Origin: Streptomyces rubellomurinus
GTDB taxonomy: Bacteria > Actinomycetota > Actinomycetes > Streptomycetales > Streptomycetaceae
DNA length: 64,000 nucleotides
Direction of reading: 5' to 3'
Assembly (NCBI RefSeq): GCF_000961885.1
Contig: NZ_JZKH01000031.1
Location: forward strand, 1 to 64,000
Made by a program: the position numbers and the translations under genes. Shown one piece after another: positions 1 to 7,498 of the stretch; within the stretch, counting starts at the first letter, position 1; each line of letters starts with the position of its first letter. The notes under the pieces are model-generated. The model worked only from the letters and a program-made list of their open reading frames with translations. It made no database searches and was not told the origin of the DNA.

Positions 1-82
1 GATGCGGGACGCGAAGATCACGCAGATCTACGAGGGCACCAACCAGGTCCAGCGCATCGTGATGGCCCGCAACCTGCCGTAA
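1..82 (+). CDS. Acyl-CoA dehydrogenase, C-terminal end (partial)
   Basis: Only the last 26 codons are in the window, in the frame starting at base 2, ending with TAA at 80-82. The peptide ends ITQIYEGTNQVQRIVMARNL, the typical C-terminus of acyl-CoA dehydrogenases; the YEGT(N) motif lies near the FAD and active site in this family. The protein would oxidise an acyl-CoA using FAD and pass electrons to ETF. Substrate chain length cannot be told from this fragment. A strong hairpin follows directly. Confidence 0.85.
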   Translation, partial: MRDAKITQIYEGTNQVQRIVMARNLP

Positions 83-100
83 CGACCCCACGAACCGACA

Positions 101-138
101 CCCCGGCGGCCGGACCGGCGAACGGCCGGCCGCCGGGG
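101..138 (+). terminator. Hairpin terminator after acyl-CoA dehydrogenase
   Basis: A 13-bp perfect GC-rich stem (101-113 paired with 126-138) with a 12-nt loop lies 18 nt after the stop codon. There is no T-tract, as is usual in Streptomyces. Confidence 0.6.
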
Positions 139-197
139 CCGATGCCGCCGGTCGTCGGCGCGGGCCGATGCCGCGCGGCGGTGTTAAGTTGCCGGGA

Positions 198-944
198 ATG
201 AGCGAGAAGGAAGAGCAGGACCAGCCCATGAACGACGGGCCCTCGAAGCCGGCGATGCGCGAGGCGCTGGTGGCCGCGGCCTTCGAGCTCTTCCTGGAGC
301 GCGGCTTCGAGCAGACGACCGTCGACGACATCGTCTCGCTCGCCGGCGTCGGCCGGCGCTCCTTCTTCCGCTACTTCCCGGCGAAGGAGGACGTGGTCTT
401 CCCCGACCACGAGCGCAGCCTCGCCGAGATGACGGAGTTCCTCGCCTCCGGCACCGGCGAGGAGGACCCGGTCAAGCACGCCTGCGACGCCGCCCGCCTG
501 GTCCTGCGGATGTACGCCGAGCAGCCCTCCTTCTCCGTCCAGCGCTACCGCCTCACCCGCAAGGTGCCCGGCCTGCGGGCCTACGAGCTGTCGGTGGTCT
601 GGCGCTACGAGCACACCCTCGCCGCCTACCTGCGCGGCCGCTTCGCCGACCGCCCGGACGGGCCGCTGCGCGCCGACGTGATCGCCGCCGCCGTGGTCTC
701 CGCGCACAACCACGCCCTGCGCACCTGGCTGCGCTCGGGCGGCGAGAGCGACTGGGTGGCCGAGGTGGACGCGGCGATGGCCTTCGTCACCGAGACCTGG
801 AGCGACCGCCCGGCCGAGCCCGCCGGGCCGGAGGGCGGGGCGCCGGACGACGACGTGGTGGTGCTGGTCGCCAGCCGCCGGGCCCCGCTGTGGCGGATGG
901 TCCAGGGCATCGAGAGCGCCCTCGACGACCCCCGGCGGATCTAG
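198..944 (+). CDS. TetR family transcriptional regulator
   Basis: A 248-aa DNA-binding repressor-type protein. The N-terminal HTH is clear (AAFELFLERGFEQTTVDDIV followed by RRSFFRYFPAKEDVVF), and the all-alpha ligand domain that follows resembles MftR-like TetR proteins. I chose ATG 198 because a -10-like TAAGTT (185-190) sits exactly 7 nt upstream and there is no Shine-Dalgarno, suggesting a leaderless mRNA; ATG 168 and ATG 228 are alternatives. It follows an acyl-CoA dehydrogenase gene and may control lipid oxidation genes, which is inference from position. The C-terminal 50 residues are acidic and low complexity. Confidence 0.85.
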   Translation: MSEKEEQDQPMNDGPSKPAMREALVAAAFELFLERGFEQTTVDDIVSLAGVGRRSFFRYFPAKEDVVFPDHERSLAEMTEFLASGTGEEDPVKHACDAARLVLRMYAEQPSFSVQRYRLTRKVPGLRAYELSVVWRYEHTLAAYLRGRFADRPDGPLRADVIAAAVVSAHNHALRTWLRSGGESDWVAEVDAAMAFVTETWSDRPAEPAGPEGGAPDDDVVVLVASRRAPLWRMVQGIESALDDPRRI

Positions 945-1055
945 GTCCGCTCCAGGTCTTCTGAACCGCCCCTCGGCACGGCCGTGTTGCGCCGTGTCAA
1001 TCTCCTGTGTCGGTCAACCTCCTCGGGGGGACGGCAGGTGAACATCTCCCGATTC

Positions 1056-1123
1056 GGCCGTCCCGGCCGGCCTCGGTGCGCGATAAACGGAGGGACCCCC
1101 GCCCGGTCGGGCCGTCCCGGCCG
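1056..1123. repeat. Direct repeat pair GGCCGTCCCGGCCG
   Basis: The 14-mer GGCCGTCCCGGCCG occurs at 1056-1069 and again at 1110-1123, 54 bp apart. Both copies lie in the 217-bp gap upstream of the DUF2278 gene. The unit is itself nearly palindromic. It could be an operator pair or chance GC-rich similarity. Confidence 0.45.
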
Positions 1124-1161
1124 ACCGGTCGCCGACGCACCGAGGAACAGAGGCCCCACCC

Positions 1162-1872
1162 ATGCCGATCAGCGACTACGGCGTGCTCGCCGCGAGCGCC
1201 GTCGACCGGCGCCGCGAGGGCGGCACCGACACCCCGCACTACCAGATCCACCTGCGCGACGAGCAGGGCACCGACTACCGCGCGGCGGTCAACGTGCTGT
1301 CCCAGCAGGCCCCGCCGGACCTGCGCTACTTCGCCTCCGAGGACTTCCGCCACCCCGTCACCGCCCTGCTGCCCAAGGCCGGCAGCGGCTGGACGGCGCT
1401 GCCCTCGCGGCCCGGCGCGGCGAGCCTGGACTTCGTCCGCGGGCACCTCTTCGACCCGGCCGCCATGCGGGTGCTGCCGCCGGACGGCCCGGGCCCGGAC
1501 GACCTCGGGGACCAGCTCGACGCCCACGTCCGGCGGGCGATCGGGGACAGCTCCGCCGCGGTGTACGTGTTCGGGCAGCGCTTCGGCCCCGAACCCGGCG
1601 TCCCGGACAAGGTGTTCGGCTTCCTGCCCGGCAACGGCGTGCACGACGTCCACATGAACCAGGGCAACAGCGGCCGGTTCAAGGCGGACGACGGCGTCTA
1701 CCAGGACGGCGCCCTGCTCATCCACTTCCCCGCCGAGAACCGCTGGGCGGCGGTCTTCCTCGCCTTCCAGTCCCAGTCCTGGCACACCGACGACCGCACC
1801 GGCCACGCCGGTTCCGCGTCCGTCCCGCACCAGCCCGGCGCCCCGCGGCCCACCACCCACCCCACCCACTGA
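1162..1872 (+). CDS. DUF2278 / YukJ family protein
   Basis: A 236-aa soluble protein with no signal peptide. It carries the family signature around the segment GNGVHDVHMNQGN (about residues 158-170), followed by a DG(A)LLIHFP strand typical of DUF2278/YukJ proteins. The molecular function of the family is unknown. The C-terminus is rich in Pro and His (HPTH end). The start ATG 1162 is preceded by GAGG. It stands alone between the TetR gene and the conservon and is closed by a hairpin at 1902-1931. Confidence 0.8.
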   Translation: MPISDYGVLAASAVDRRREGGTDTPHYQIHLRDEQGTDYRAAVNVLSQQAPPDLRYFASEDFRHPVTALLPKAGSGWTALPSRPGAASLDFVRGHLFDPAAMRVLPPDGPGPDDLGDQLDAHVRRAIGDSSAAVYVFGQRFGPEPGVPDKVFGFLPGNGVHDVHMNQGNSGRFKADDGVYQDGALLIHFPAENRWAAVFLAFQSQSWHTDDRTGHAGSASVPHQPGAPRPTTHPTH

Positions 1873-2254
1873 ACCCGGCCCGCTGAACCGGCAGTCGACA
1901 CCGGGCCCCTCGGCTGAACCGGAGGGGCCCGCCCGACGTTGCGTCAAGGGGGCCTGGGCAGCGGGTTTGCCCTACCTGTCATGTTCTGGTCGGATGGTGG
2001 CGAAAGGGCTGGTGTGGGGCGGTTGTTGACGGACGAACAGAGTGCACGTCAACGATCCGCCGAGGCCGGGACGGGCCGAGAGAAGGGCTTCATCCGATGA
2101 TATGATCACGGCGCTTGCCGGGGGGTGGGGCGGGTGCGAGACAACAAGATCGCAGGGACGGTCCGGGCGGTGAACCCGGTACGGACGGTCAGCCGGTCAC
2201 CCCAGAATTGACGGTAATTCAGCAGCTGGCCGCCAGTCTCCTGAAGTGAGTCCT
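1873..2254. other. Intergenic region upstream of the conservon
   Basis: A 382-bp stretch with no convincing gene. It holds a terminator hairpin (1902-1931), a possible -35 box TTGACG at 2026-2031 without a clear -10, and an inverted repeat GAATT-N6-AATTC at 2205-2220 just upstream of cvnA. The conservon promoter must lie here. Confidence 0.6.
1902..1931 (+). terminator. Hairpin terminator after DUF2278 gene
   Basis: Ten-bp stem (CGGGCCCCTC at 1902-1911 with GAGGGGCCCG at 1922-1931) and a 10-nt loop, 30 nt past the stop codon. Confidence 0.55.
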
Positions 2255-3649
2255 ATGACGCATTCCCTACAGAACCCAGTGCTCTGGGCTCTCCTCGTCG
2301 TCCTCCTCGGTGCGATCGCCGTCATTGTCCTCCAGCGCAGGGCGGCAGCGTCGACCCGCCAGGAGTTCGACGGGCTGAGAGCCCATTACGCCGCGTTGGA
2401 GAGCGATTTCTCGCAATCCGTCGAGGCGGCCCACGTGCGCGCCGACGAGGAGACCAAGACGGTCCTCAAGTCCGCGATGCGCACCCTCCAGGGCCTCGCC
2501 GCGGAGCAGCAGTTGGTCGTCTCCCGACTGCAGAGCAAGTACGGCGACTCGGTCATCCTGGAGGACCTCCTGGAGATCGACCACACGAACTCGCAGTTCG
2601 GCCGGCGGGCCCAGTCCATCGCGGTGCTCTGCGACGGCTGGCTCGGGCGCCAGCGCGAGGTGGCGTCGATCTACGACGTGGTGCGCAGCGCGCAGGGCCG
2701 GGTGCGGCACTTCCGGCGGGTGGAGATCCTCTCCCAGGTCGACTTCGGCATCACCAGCCGCGCCGTCGAACCGGTCGCGCTGGCACTCGCCGAACTGCTC
2801 GACAATGCTACCAGTTACTCCAGCCCCGACACGGTCGTGGAAATCAACATCCGCACCGTTCCGAAGGGCATTTGCATCGTCGTCGACGACGCCGGAATCG
2901 GCATGAACGACGAGGAGCGCGCCCGGGCGGAAAAGCTTCTGACGAGTGATCGGGTTTCCGGTGTCTCCGCGCTCGGAAATCCGCCGCAATTCGGTTTCGC
3001 GGTGGTCGGCGTGCTCTGCGAGCGATTCGGCTTCGAGGTGTCCGTGGACTCCTCCTCGCCGTACGGCGGCGTCCGCGCGGTGCTCCTCCTGCCGCACGAA
3101 CTCCTCACCGGCATGCCGGAGCTGAAGCCCGCGGCGCCGGCCCCGGCGGCCGCCGCCACCGGGCCCGCCGACCCGGCCCGGAACGGTTTCGAGACCAGCT
3201 CGGCCGTGCCCGCGACCGGCCCGGACGGCCTGCCCAAGCGCCGCCGCAAGCGCCCGATGGCCGTGGTGCCCAGCGCCCCGGCGACCGGCGCGCCCCAGGG
3301 CCCCGGCGGGCGGCAGGACTTCGCCCCGCAGGGCTACCCCACGCAGGGCTATGCCGAGCAGGCCCACCCCGAGCAGGGCTACCCCGCGCAGGCCTACGCC
3401 GCGCCGGCCTACCCCGGGCAGGGCTACGCAGCGCAGGGCCACGCGGCGCAGGGCTACGACACCCAGGGGCTCGGCGCTCCGGGCTCCGGTGCGCAGACCC
3501 GCTCCGGCGCCCGTTCCGGCGCGGAGACGGCGGCGATCATGGGTGCCTTCCAGCGAGGCACGCAGTCGGGTCGGGCGACGAATCCGAACGCCGCGGAAAC
3601 GACGAGCAGCACACCTGCTGCAGGCAGTGAAGGACATGAGGTTCCGTGA
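2255..3649 (+). CDS. cvnA: Conservon sensor kinase-like protein CvnA
   Basis: A 464-aa membrane-anchored protein, the first gene of a conservon. One N-terminal TM helix (about residues 9-27) is followed by a helical linker. A GHKL/HATPase domain follows, with an N box (ELLDNATSYSSPD, about 180-192) and a G1 box (VVDDAGIGM). No clear H-box phospho-acceptor His is seen, as is usual for CvnA. The tail is disordered and contains nine QGYxx-like repeats. ATG 2255 is chosen because GAAGTGAG lies 4 nt upstream; GTG 2246 is possible. The stop overlaps the cvnB start (GTGA). Conservon proteins are thought to form a membrane GTPase-like signalling complex. Confidence 0.92.
   Translation: MTHSLQNPVLWALLVVLLGAIAVIVLQRRAAASTRQEFDGLRAHYAALESDFSQSVEAAHVRADEETKTVLKSAMRTLQGLAAEQQLVVSRLQSKYGDSVILEDLLEIDHTNSQFGRRAQSIAVLCDGWLGRQREVASIYDVVRSAQGRVRHFRRVEILSQVDFGITSRAVEPVALALAELLDNATSYSSPDTVVEINIRTVPKGICIVVDDAGIGMNDEERARAEKLLTSDRVSGVSALGNPPQFGFAVVGVLCERFGFEVSVDSSSPYGGVRAVLLLPHELLTGMPELKPAAPAPAAAATGPADPARNGFETSSAVPATGPDGLPKRRRKRPMAVVPSAPATGAPQGPGGRQDFAPQGYPTQGYAEQAHPEQGYPAQAYAAPAYPGQGYAAQGHAAQGYDTQGLGAPGSGAQTRSGARSGAETAAIMGAFQRGTQSGRATNPNAAETTSSTPAAGSEGHEVP
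3329..3463 (+). repeat. 15-bp tandem repeats encoding QGYxx in cvnA
   Basis: Nine consecutive 15-bp units (consensus CAGGGCTACSCCRCG) encode Gln-Gly-Tyr-x-x pentapeptides in the disordered tail of CvnA. The copies are degenerate at codon position 3 and in some residues (QAH, QAY, PAY). Confidence 0.85.
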
Positions 3650-4047
3650 ACAACGATCTGTCATGGATGCTTGACAGTGCCTTGGAGATCCCCGGTGCCC
3701 TGCACGCCGTCCTGATATCCGCGGACGGCCTGCTGATGGCCCGGACGAAGGACTTCGACAAGGACGACGCGGACAGGGTCGCCGCCGGCATGAGCGGCGT
3801 GCAGTCGCTCAGCCGCTCGCTCGCCTTCTTCTGCAACGGCTCCAACCAGCAGTGGCGGCAGACCCTGGTCGAGTTCGACGGCGGCTGGGTCTTCCTGATC
3901 TCCGCGGGCGAGGGCGCCTACCTCGGCGTCTCCGCGTCCCCGGACGTCGACATGGCGGACATCACCTTCCGGATGCAGCAGCTCGTCGGCCAGCTGGGCA
4001 AGGCGCTGATGACGCCCCCGCGCGAGAATATCGGCGCGCGCCGATGA
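3646..4047 (+). CDS. cvnB: Conservon roadblock/LC7 protein CvnB
   Basis: A 133-aa protein with the Roadblock/LC7 fold (residues about 6-118; note the LISADGLLMA strand). In conservons it is a small partner of the CvnD GTPase, comparable to MglB acting on MglA. GTG 3646 overlaps the cvnA stop by 4 nt, so translation is coupled. The stop in turn overlaps the cvnC start (ATGA). There is no signal peptide, so it is cytoplasmic, probably docked at the membrane through CvnA. Confidence 0.93.
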   Translation: MNNDLSWMLDSALEIPGALHAVLISADGLLMARTKDFDKDDADRVAAGMSGVQSLSRSLAFFCNGSNQQWRQTLVEFDGGWVFLISAGEGAYLGVSASPDVDMADITFRMQQLVGQLGKALMTPPRENIGARR

Positions 4048-4424
4048 CCACCCCGGACGAGCAGCCGTCCGAGGCGCCGCCGCTGGTGCGGCCGTACGTC
4101 ATCACGAAGGGCCGCGGCCTGCCCGATGACGAGCAGTTGTCGCTGATCACCCTGGTGACGGCGGCGGACGACGAGCAGCGGCGGCCCACCCGCCGACTGA
4201 CCCCGGAGGAACAGGGGCTGCTGGAGTTATGTGCCGCGGGCTACCTCACGGTGGCCGAACTCGCGGGACACACCCGGCTGCCCCTGGGGGTGGTGCGGAT
4301 CCTGCTCTCGGGCCTGACGGAGGGCGGCTTCGTCATCGTCCGGCCGCCGGTCGAGCGTGCCTCCCTGGTGGATGCGCGAATCCTTGAGGAGGTGCTGAAT
4401 GGACTCCAGGCCAAGTTTGGATGA
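4044..4424 (+). CDS. cvnC: Conservon DUF742 protein CvnC
   Basis: A 126-aa DUF742 protein. It opens with PPLVRPYVITKGRG, the usual start of this family, and ends in a winged-helix-like region (LTVAELAGHTRLPLGVVRILLSGL). ATG 4044 overlaps the cvnB stop, and the coding region overlaps cvnD by 26 nt. CvnC is the third fixed member of conservons; its biochemical role is not established, but the HTH-like segment suggests protein or DNA contact. Confidence 0.92.
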   Translation: MTTPDEQPSEAPPLVRPYVITKGRGLPDDEQLSLITLVTAADDEQRRPTRRLTPEEQGLLELCAAGYLTVAELAGHTRLPLGVVRILLSGLTEGGFVIVRPPVERASLVDARILEEVLNGLQAKFG

Positions 4425-4992
4425 GCGGGCCTACGTCCGCGGCGGGGAGACCCAGACTGCCGTCAAGATTCTGGTGGTCGGGCACTTCGCGGTGGGCAAG
4501 ACGACCTTCATCGGGTCGATCTCCGAGATCACGCCGCTCTCCACCGAGGAGCGGATGACCCGGGCCGGCGAGGCGGTCGACGACCTCAAGGGCGTCAAGG
4601 GCAAGACCACCACGACCGTCGCGATGGACTTCGGGCGGCTGACCCTCAGCGACCGGGTCGTCCTCTACCTGTTCGGAACGCCCGGGCAGCTGCGTTTCGT
4701 GCAGATGTGGGAGGACATGGCCCGCGGCGCCCTCGGCGCGCTGGTGCTGGTCGACCCCGACCGGCTGGCGGACTCCTTCGCCGTGATCGACCTGATCGAG
4801 CAGTACGGGCTCGACTACGCGATCGCCGTCAACCGGTTCGACGGCACCCCGGTCTACGAGGAAGCGGCGCTGCGCGACGCCCTGGACCTCCTGGACGACA
4901 CCCCCGTCGTCACCTGCGACGCCCGGGACGAGAAGTCCTCGGCCGACGCATTGATCACACTGGTCCGCCATCTGCTGGACCGTGCCAACTAG
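4399..4992 (+). CDS. cvnD: Conservon small GTPase CvnD
   Basis: A 197-aa Ras-like/MglA-type GTPase. The P-loop is GHFAVGKTT (about residues 29-37). The G3 position reads LFGTPGQLRF, with D of the usual DxxG replaced by G-T-P-G, as is typical of CvnD. The G4-like motif is AVNRFD. It binds and probably hydrolyses GTP as the switch of the conservon. The start ATG 4399 has GAGGTG upstream, within cvnC. Eight nt separate it from cvnE. Confidence 0.93.
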   Translation: MDSRPSLDERAYVRGGETQTAVKILVVGHFAVGKTTFIGSISEITPLSTEERMTRAGEAVDDLKGVKGKTTTTVAMDFGRLTLSDRVVLYLFGTPGQLRFVQMWEDMARGALGALVLVDPDRLADSFAVIDLIEQYGLDYAIAVNRFDGTPVYEEAALRDALDLLDDTPVVTCDARDEKSSADALITLVRHLLDRAN

Positions 4993-5000
4993 GAGCAGAC

Positions 5001-6353
5001 ATGGACGCTGAGTCCACCGCACTCGTGCCCCCGCCCGGGTGCCCCGCCCACGGCACCGGCGCCCGAATACCGCTGTACGGACCGGAGTTCGCGGCCGACC
5101 CGCACGCCTACTACGACTACATGCGGCAGTTCGGCGCGACCACGGCCGTCGAGCTCGCGCCGGGCGTCGAGGCGACCCTCGTCACGGACTACACCGCGGC
5201 GCTGCAGATGCTGCAGGACCCGGCCTCCTTCCGGAAGGACTCCCGCCGCTGGCGGGACCTCAAGGAGGGCCGCGTCCCCGCCGACAGCCCGGTCCTGCCG
5301 CTGCTGGCCTACCGGCCCAGCTGCATGTTCAGTGACGGCGTCGAGCACCTGCGGCTGCGTCAGGCCGTCACCGACAGCCTCGCCAGGGTGGACTCCCGCC
5401 GCCTCACCCAGCGCACCCAGCAGATCTCCGACTACCTGATCACCCAGTTCAGTTCGCGCGGCTCCGCCGACCTGGTCGGCGAGTACGCCAAGCAGCTCCC
5501 GCTGTTCGTGTTCACCGAACTCTTCGGCTGCCCCGCGGACATCGGCGACCGGGTGCTGTTCGGCATGTCCGGCATGTTCGACGGTGTCAACGCGGGCAAG
5601 GCGGCCGAGGTCCTGGTGCAGGCCACCGCCGACCTGGTGACCCTCAAGCGGACCAAGCCCGGCGACGACGTCACGTCCTGGCTGATGCAGCACGAGGCCG
5701 GCCTCAGCGACGAGGAGATGGCCCACCAGCTGGCGCTGCTGCTGGGCGCGGGCGCGGAGCCGCTGCGCAACCTGCTCGGCAACACCCTCCACCGGCTGCT
5801 CACCCACGACCAGTACGCCCACCGGGGCGGCCTGATCTCGGACGCCCTCGACGACACCCTGTGGGACAACCCGCCGCTGACCAACTTCCTCTGGCACTAC
5901 CCCGCCGGCGACATGGAGTTCGCCGGGACGAAGCTCGGGACCGGCGAGCTGGTGATGGTCAGCATCGCGGCAGCCAACAACGACCGGGTGCTCACCGCCG
6001 CACGACAGTCGGGCAGCAACCGGGCGCACCTGTCGTTCGGCGCCGGCCCGCACGCCTGCCCGTCCAAGGAGATCGCCCGGCACATCATCGTGACGGCGGT
6101 CGAGAACCTGCTCAACCAGCTGCCGGACATCGAGCTGGCCGTCCCGTCGGACAGCCTCACCTGGCGCCCCGGCCCGTTCAGCCGGTCGCTGACGGCGCTG
6201 CCCACCCGGTTCACCTCGGTCCAGGCGGTGCAGCGGCCGACGACGCAGCAGTCCCGGCAGGAGAGCCCGGCCCGCGAGGAGTTCGTGGCCCCGCCCCGCA
6301 AGTCGGAGCGCGGAGGCCTGTGGAGCTCCTTCCTGTCCTGGCTGGCGAAATGA
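5001..6353 (+). CDS. cvnE: Conservon cytochrome P450 CvnE, CYP157-like, lacking ExxR
   Basis: A 450-aa cytochrome P450 with an extended C-terminal tail. The heme loop is FGAGPHACPS (346-355), giving Cys353 as ligand, with the usual terminal Gly replaced by Ser. The I-helix reads GAGAEPLR (249-256), with Pro instead of the O2-activating Thr. The K-helix ExxR is absent (DDTLWDNPP, about 284-292). Loss of ExxR is a known trait of the CYP157 family found in Streptomyces conservons. Monooxygenase chemistry is therefore uncertain. RBS AGGAG, ATG 5001. The stop overlaps the start of the prenyltransferase gene. Confidence 0.9.
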   Translation: MDAESTALVPPPGCPAHGTGARIPLYGPEFAADPHAYYDYMRQFGATTAVELAPGVEATLVTDYTAALQMLQDPASFRKDSRRWRDLKEGRVPADSPVLPLLAYRPSCMFSDGVEHLRLRQAVTDSLARVDSRRLTQRTQQISDYLITQFSSRGSADLVGEYAKQLPLFVFTELFGCPADIGDRVLFGMSGMFDGVNAGKAAEVLVQATADLVTLKRTKPGDDVTSWLMQHEAGLSDEEMAHQLALLLGAGAEPLRNLLGNTLHRLLTHDQYAHRGGLISDALDDTLWDNPPLTNFLWHYPAGDMEFAGTKLGTGELVMVSIAAANNDRVLTAARQSGSNRAHLSFGAGPHACPSKEIARHIIVTAVENLLNQLPDIELAVPSDSLTWRPGPFSRSLTALPTRFTSVQAVQRPTTQQSRQESPAREEFVAPPRKSERGGLWSSFLSWLAK

Positions 6354-7456
6354 CGAGCGGTAGACAGGCCTCCTGCGAGGCGGGGACGCTGGGCGCCCTC
6401 ACGGCGGGCCAGCTGCAGCGGCTGTGCCGCGTCGCGGGCCTGGAGGCCCGCGACGCGGAGGGGTACGGGCAGGTCCTGCGCGAGTCGCTCGGTCTGGTGG
6501 CCGACCGGCCGCTGGACCTGCCGCCGCCGTACCGGACGTTCCTGTCCGACGACCACACGCCGGTGGAGTACTCGCTGTCCTTCCGGGCCGACGCGCCACC
6601 CACCCTGCGGGTGCTGCTGGAGCCGGGCTGCGGCGCGGCCGGGTGGGCGGAGAACGGCAAGATCGGGCTCGCCTTCGTCCGCGAGCTGGCCCGGCGCTGG
6701 GACTTCGACGCCAGCGGCCTGGACGAGGTGGAGGACCTGTTCTTCCCGTCCGAGCCGGCCGGGCCGCTGGCCCTGTGGTGCGCCCTGGAGCTGTGCTCCG
6801 GCGGCGTCCCCAAGGTCAAGGTGTACCTGAACCCCTCCGCGCGCGGCGCGGACCGGGCCGCCGAGACGCTCCGCGAGGCGCTGGAGCGGCTCGGCCATCG
6901 GCAGGCGTTCGCCTCGCTGCCGCCGGGTGACGGCTACCCCTTCCTCGCCATGGACCTCGGCGCCTGGGAGGCGCCCCGGCTCAAGGTGTACGTCCTGCAC
7001 GCCGACCTCTCGGCCACCGAGGCGACCAGCCTGTCCCGGATGCACGCCGGGCCGACGCCGGACATGGTCCGCGAGTTCTTCGCCACCGTCGCCGGCTTCG
7101 GGCGGGAGGAGGGCGACGGCACCCGGCTCGCCGGGCTGCCCGCGCAGTCCCACCACGCCTTCACCGACGTCGACGACGACCGGCCGAGCGGGTTCACCCT
7201 GTACATACCGGTCCGCGACTACGCGCCGCACGACGGCGAGGCCCTGGCCCGGGGCGTGGCGCTGTGCCGGCAGCACGGCATCGACCCGGCGCCGCTCGCG
7301 CAGGCGCTGACCGCCGTCACCGACCGGCGGCTGGAGGACGGCGCGGGCCTGATCTCCTACCTGGCCGTCAACCACCAGCGGGGCAGCCGGCCGAGGGTGA
7401 CGGCGTACATCTCCTCGGAGGCGTACGCCGTCCGTCCGCCCGCCGGCGGTCGCTGA
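6350..7456 (+). CDS. DMATS-type aromatic (indole/tryptophan) prenyltransferase
   Basis: A 368-aa soluble ABBA-fold prenyltransferase of the bacterial tryptophan dimethylallyltransferase family. Visible family marks are DDHTPVEYSLSF (the substrate-contact Glu region), a basic strand RVLLEPG, KVKVYLNP and RLKVYVLH (diphosphate-binding Lys and Tyr-shield strands) and VTAYISSE at the C-terminus. The likely reaction is transfer of a dimethylallyl group to the indole of tryptophan or a relative. ATG 6350 overlaps the cvnE stop (ATGA), so it is translated as part of the conservon. The flavin monooxygenase gene converges on it, as in the S. coelicolor pair SCO7467/SCO7468. Confidence 0.85.
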   Translation: MTSGRQASCEAGTLGALTAGQLQRLCRVAGLEARDAEGYGQVLRESLGLVADRPLDLPPPYRTFLSDDHTPVEYSLSFRADAPPTLRVLLEPGCGAAGWAENGKIGLAFVRELARRWDFDASGLDEVEDLFFPSEPAGPLALWCALELCSGGVPKVKVYLNPSARGADRAAETLREALERLGHRQAFASLPPGDGYPFLAMDLGAWEAPRLKVYVLHADLSATEATSLSRMHAGPTPDMVREFFATVAGFGREEGDGTRLAGLPAQSHHAFTDVDDDRPSGFTLYIPVRDYAPHDGEALARGVALCRQHGIDPAPLAQALTAVTDRRLEDGAGLISYLAVNHQRGSRPRVTAYISSEAYAVRPPAGGR

Positions 7457-7463
7457 CACACCG

Positions 7464-7487
7464 AGGGGCGCCGCCGGCGGCGCCCCT
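7464..7487. terminator. Bidirectional terminator, perfect 24-nt palindrome
   Basis: A perfect palindrome with 12-nt arms (AGGGGCGCCGCC and its complement) sits 8 nt after the prenyltransferase stop and 12 nt before the end of the convergent monooxygenase gene. Confidence 0.65.
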
Positions 7488-7498
7488 CCGGCGTCGGG

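Noticed and set aside
2255..7456. Terpene cyclase expected after some P450-type conservons
   Set aside because: No DDxxD/NSE terpene synthase motif is present; the following gene is a DMATS-type prenyltransferase instead.
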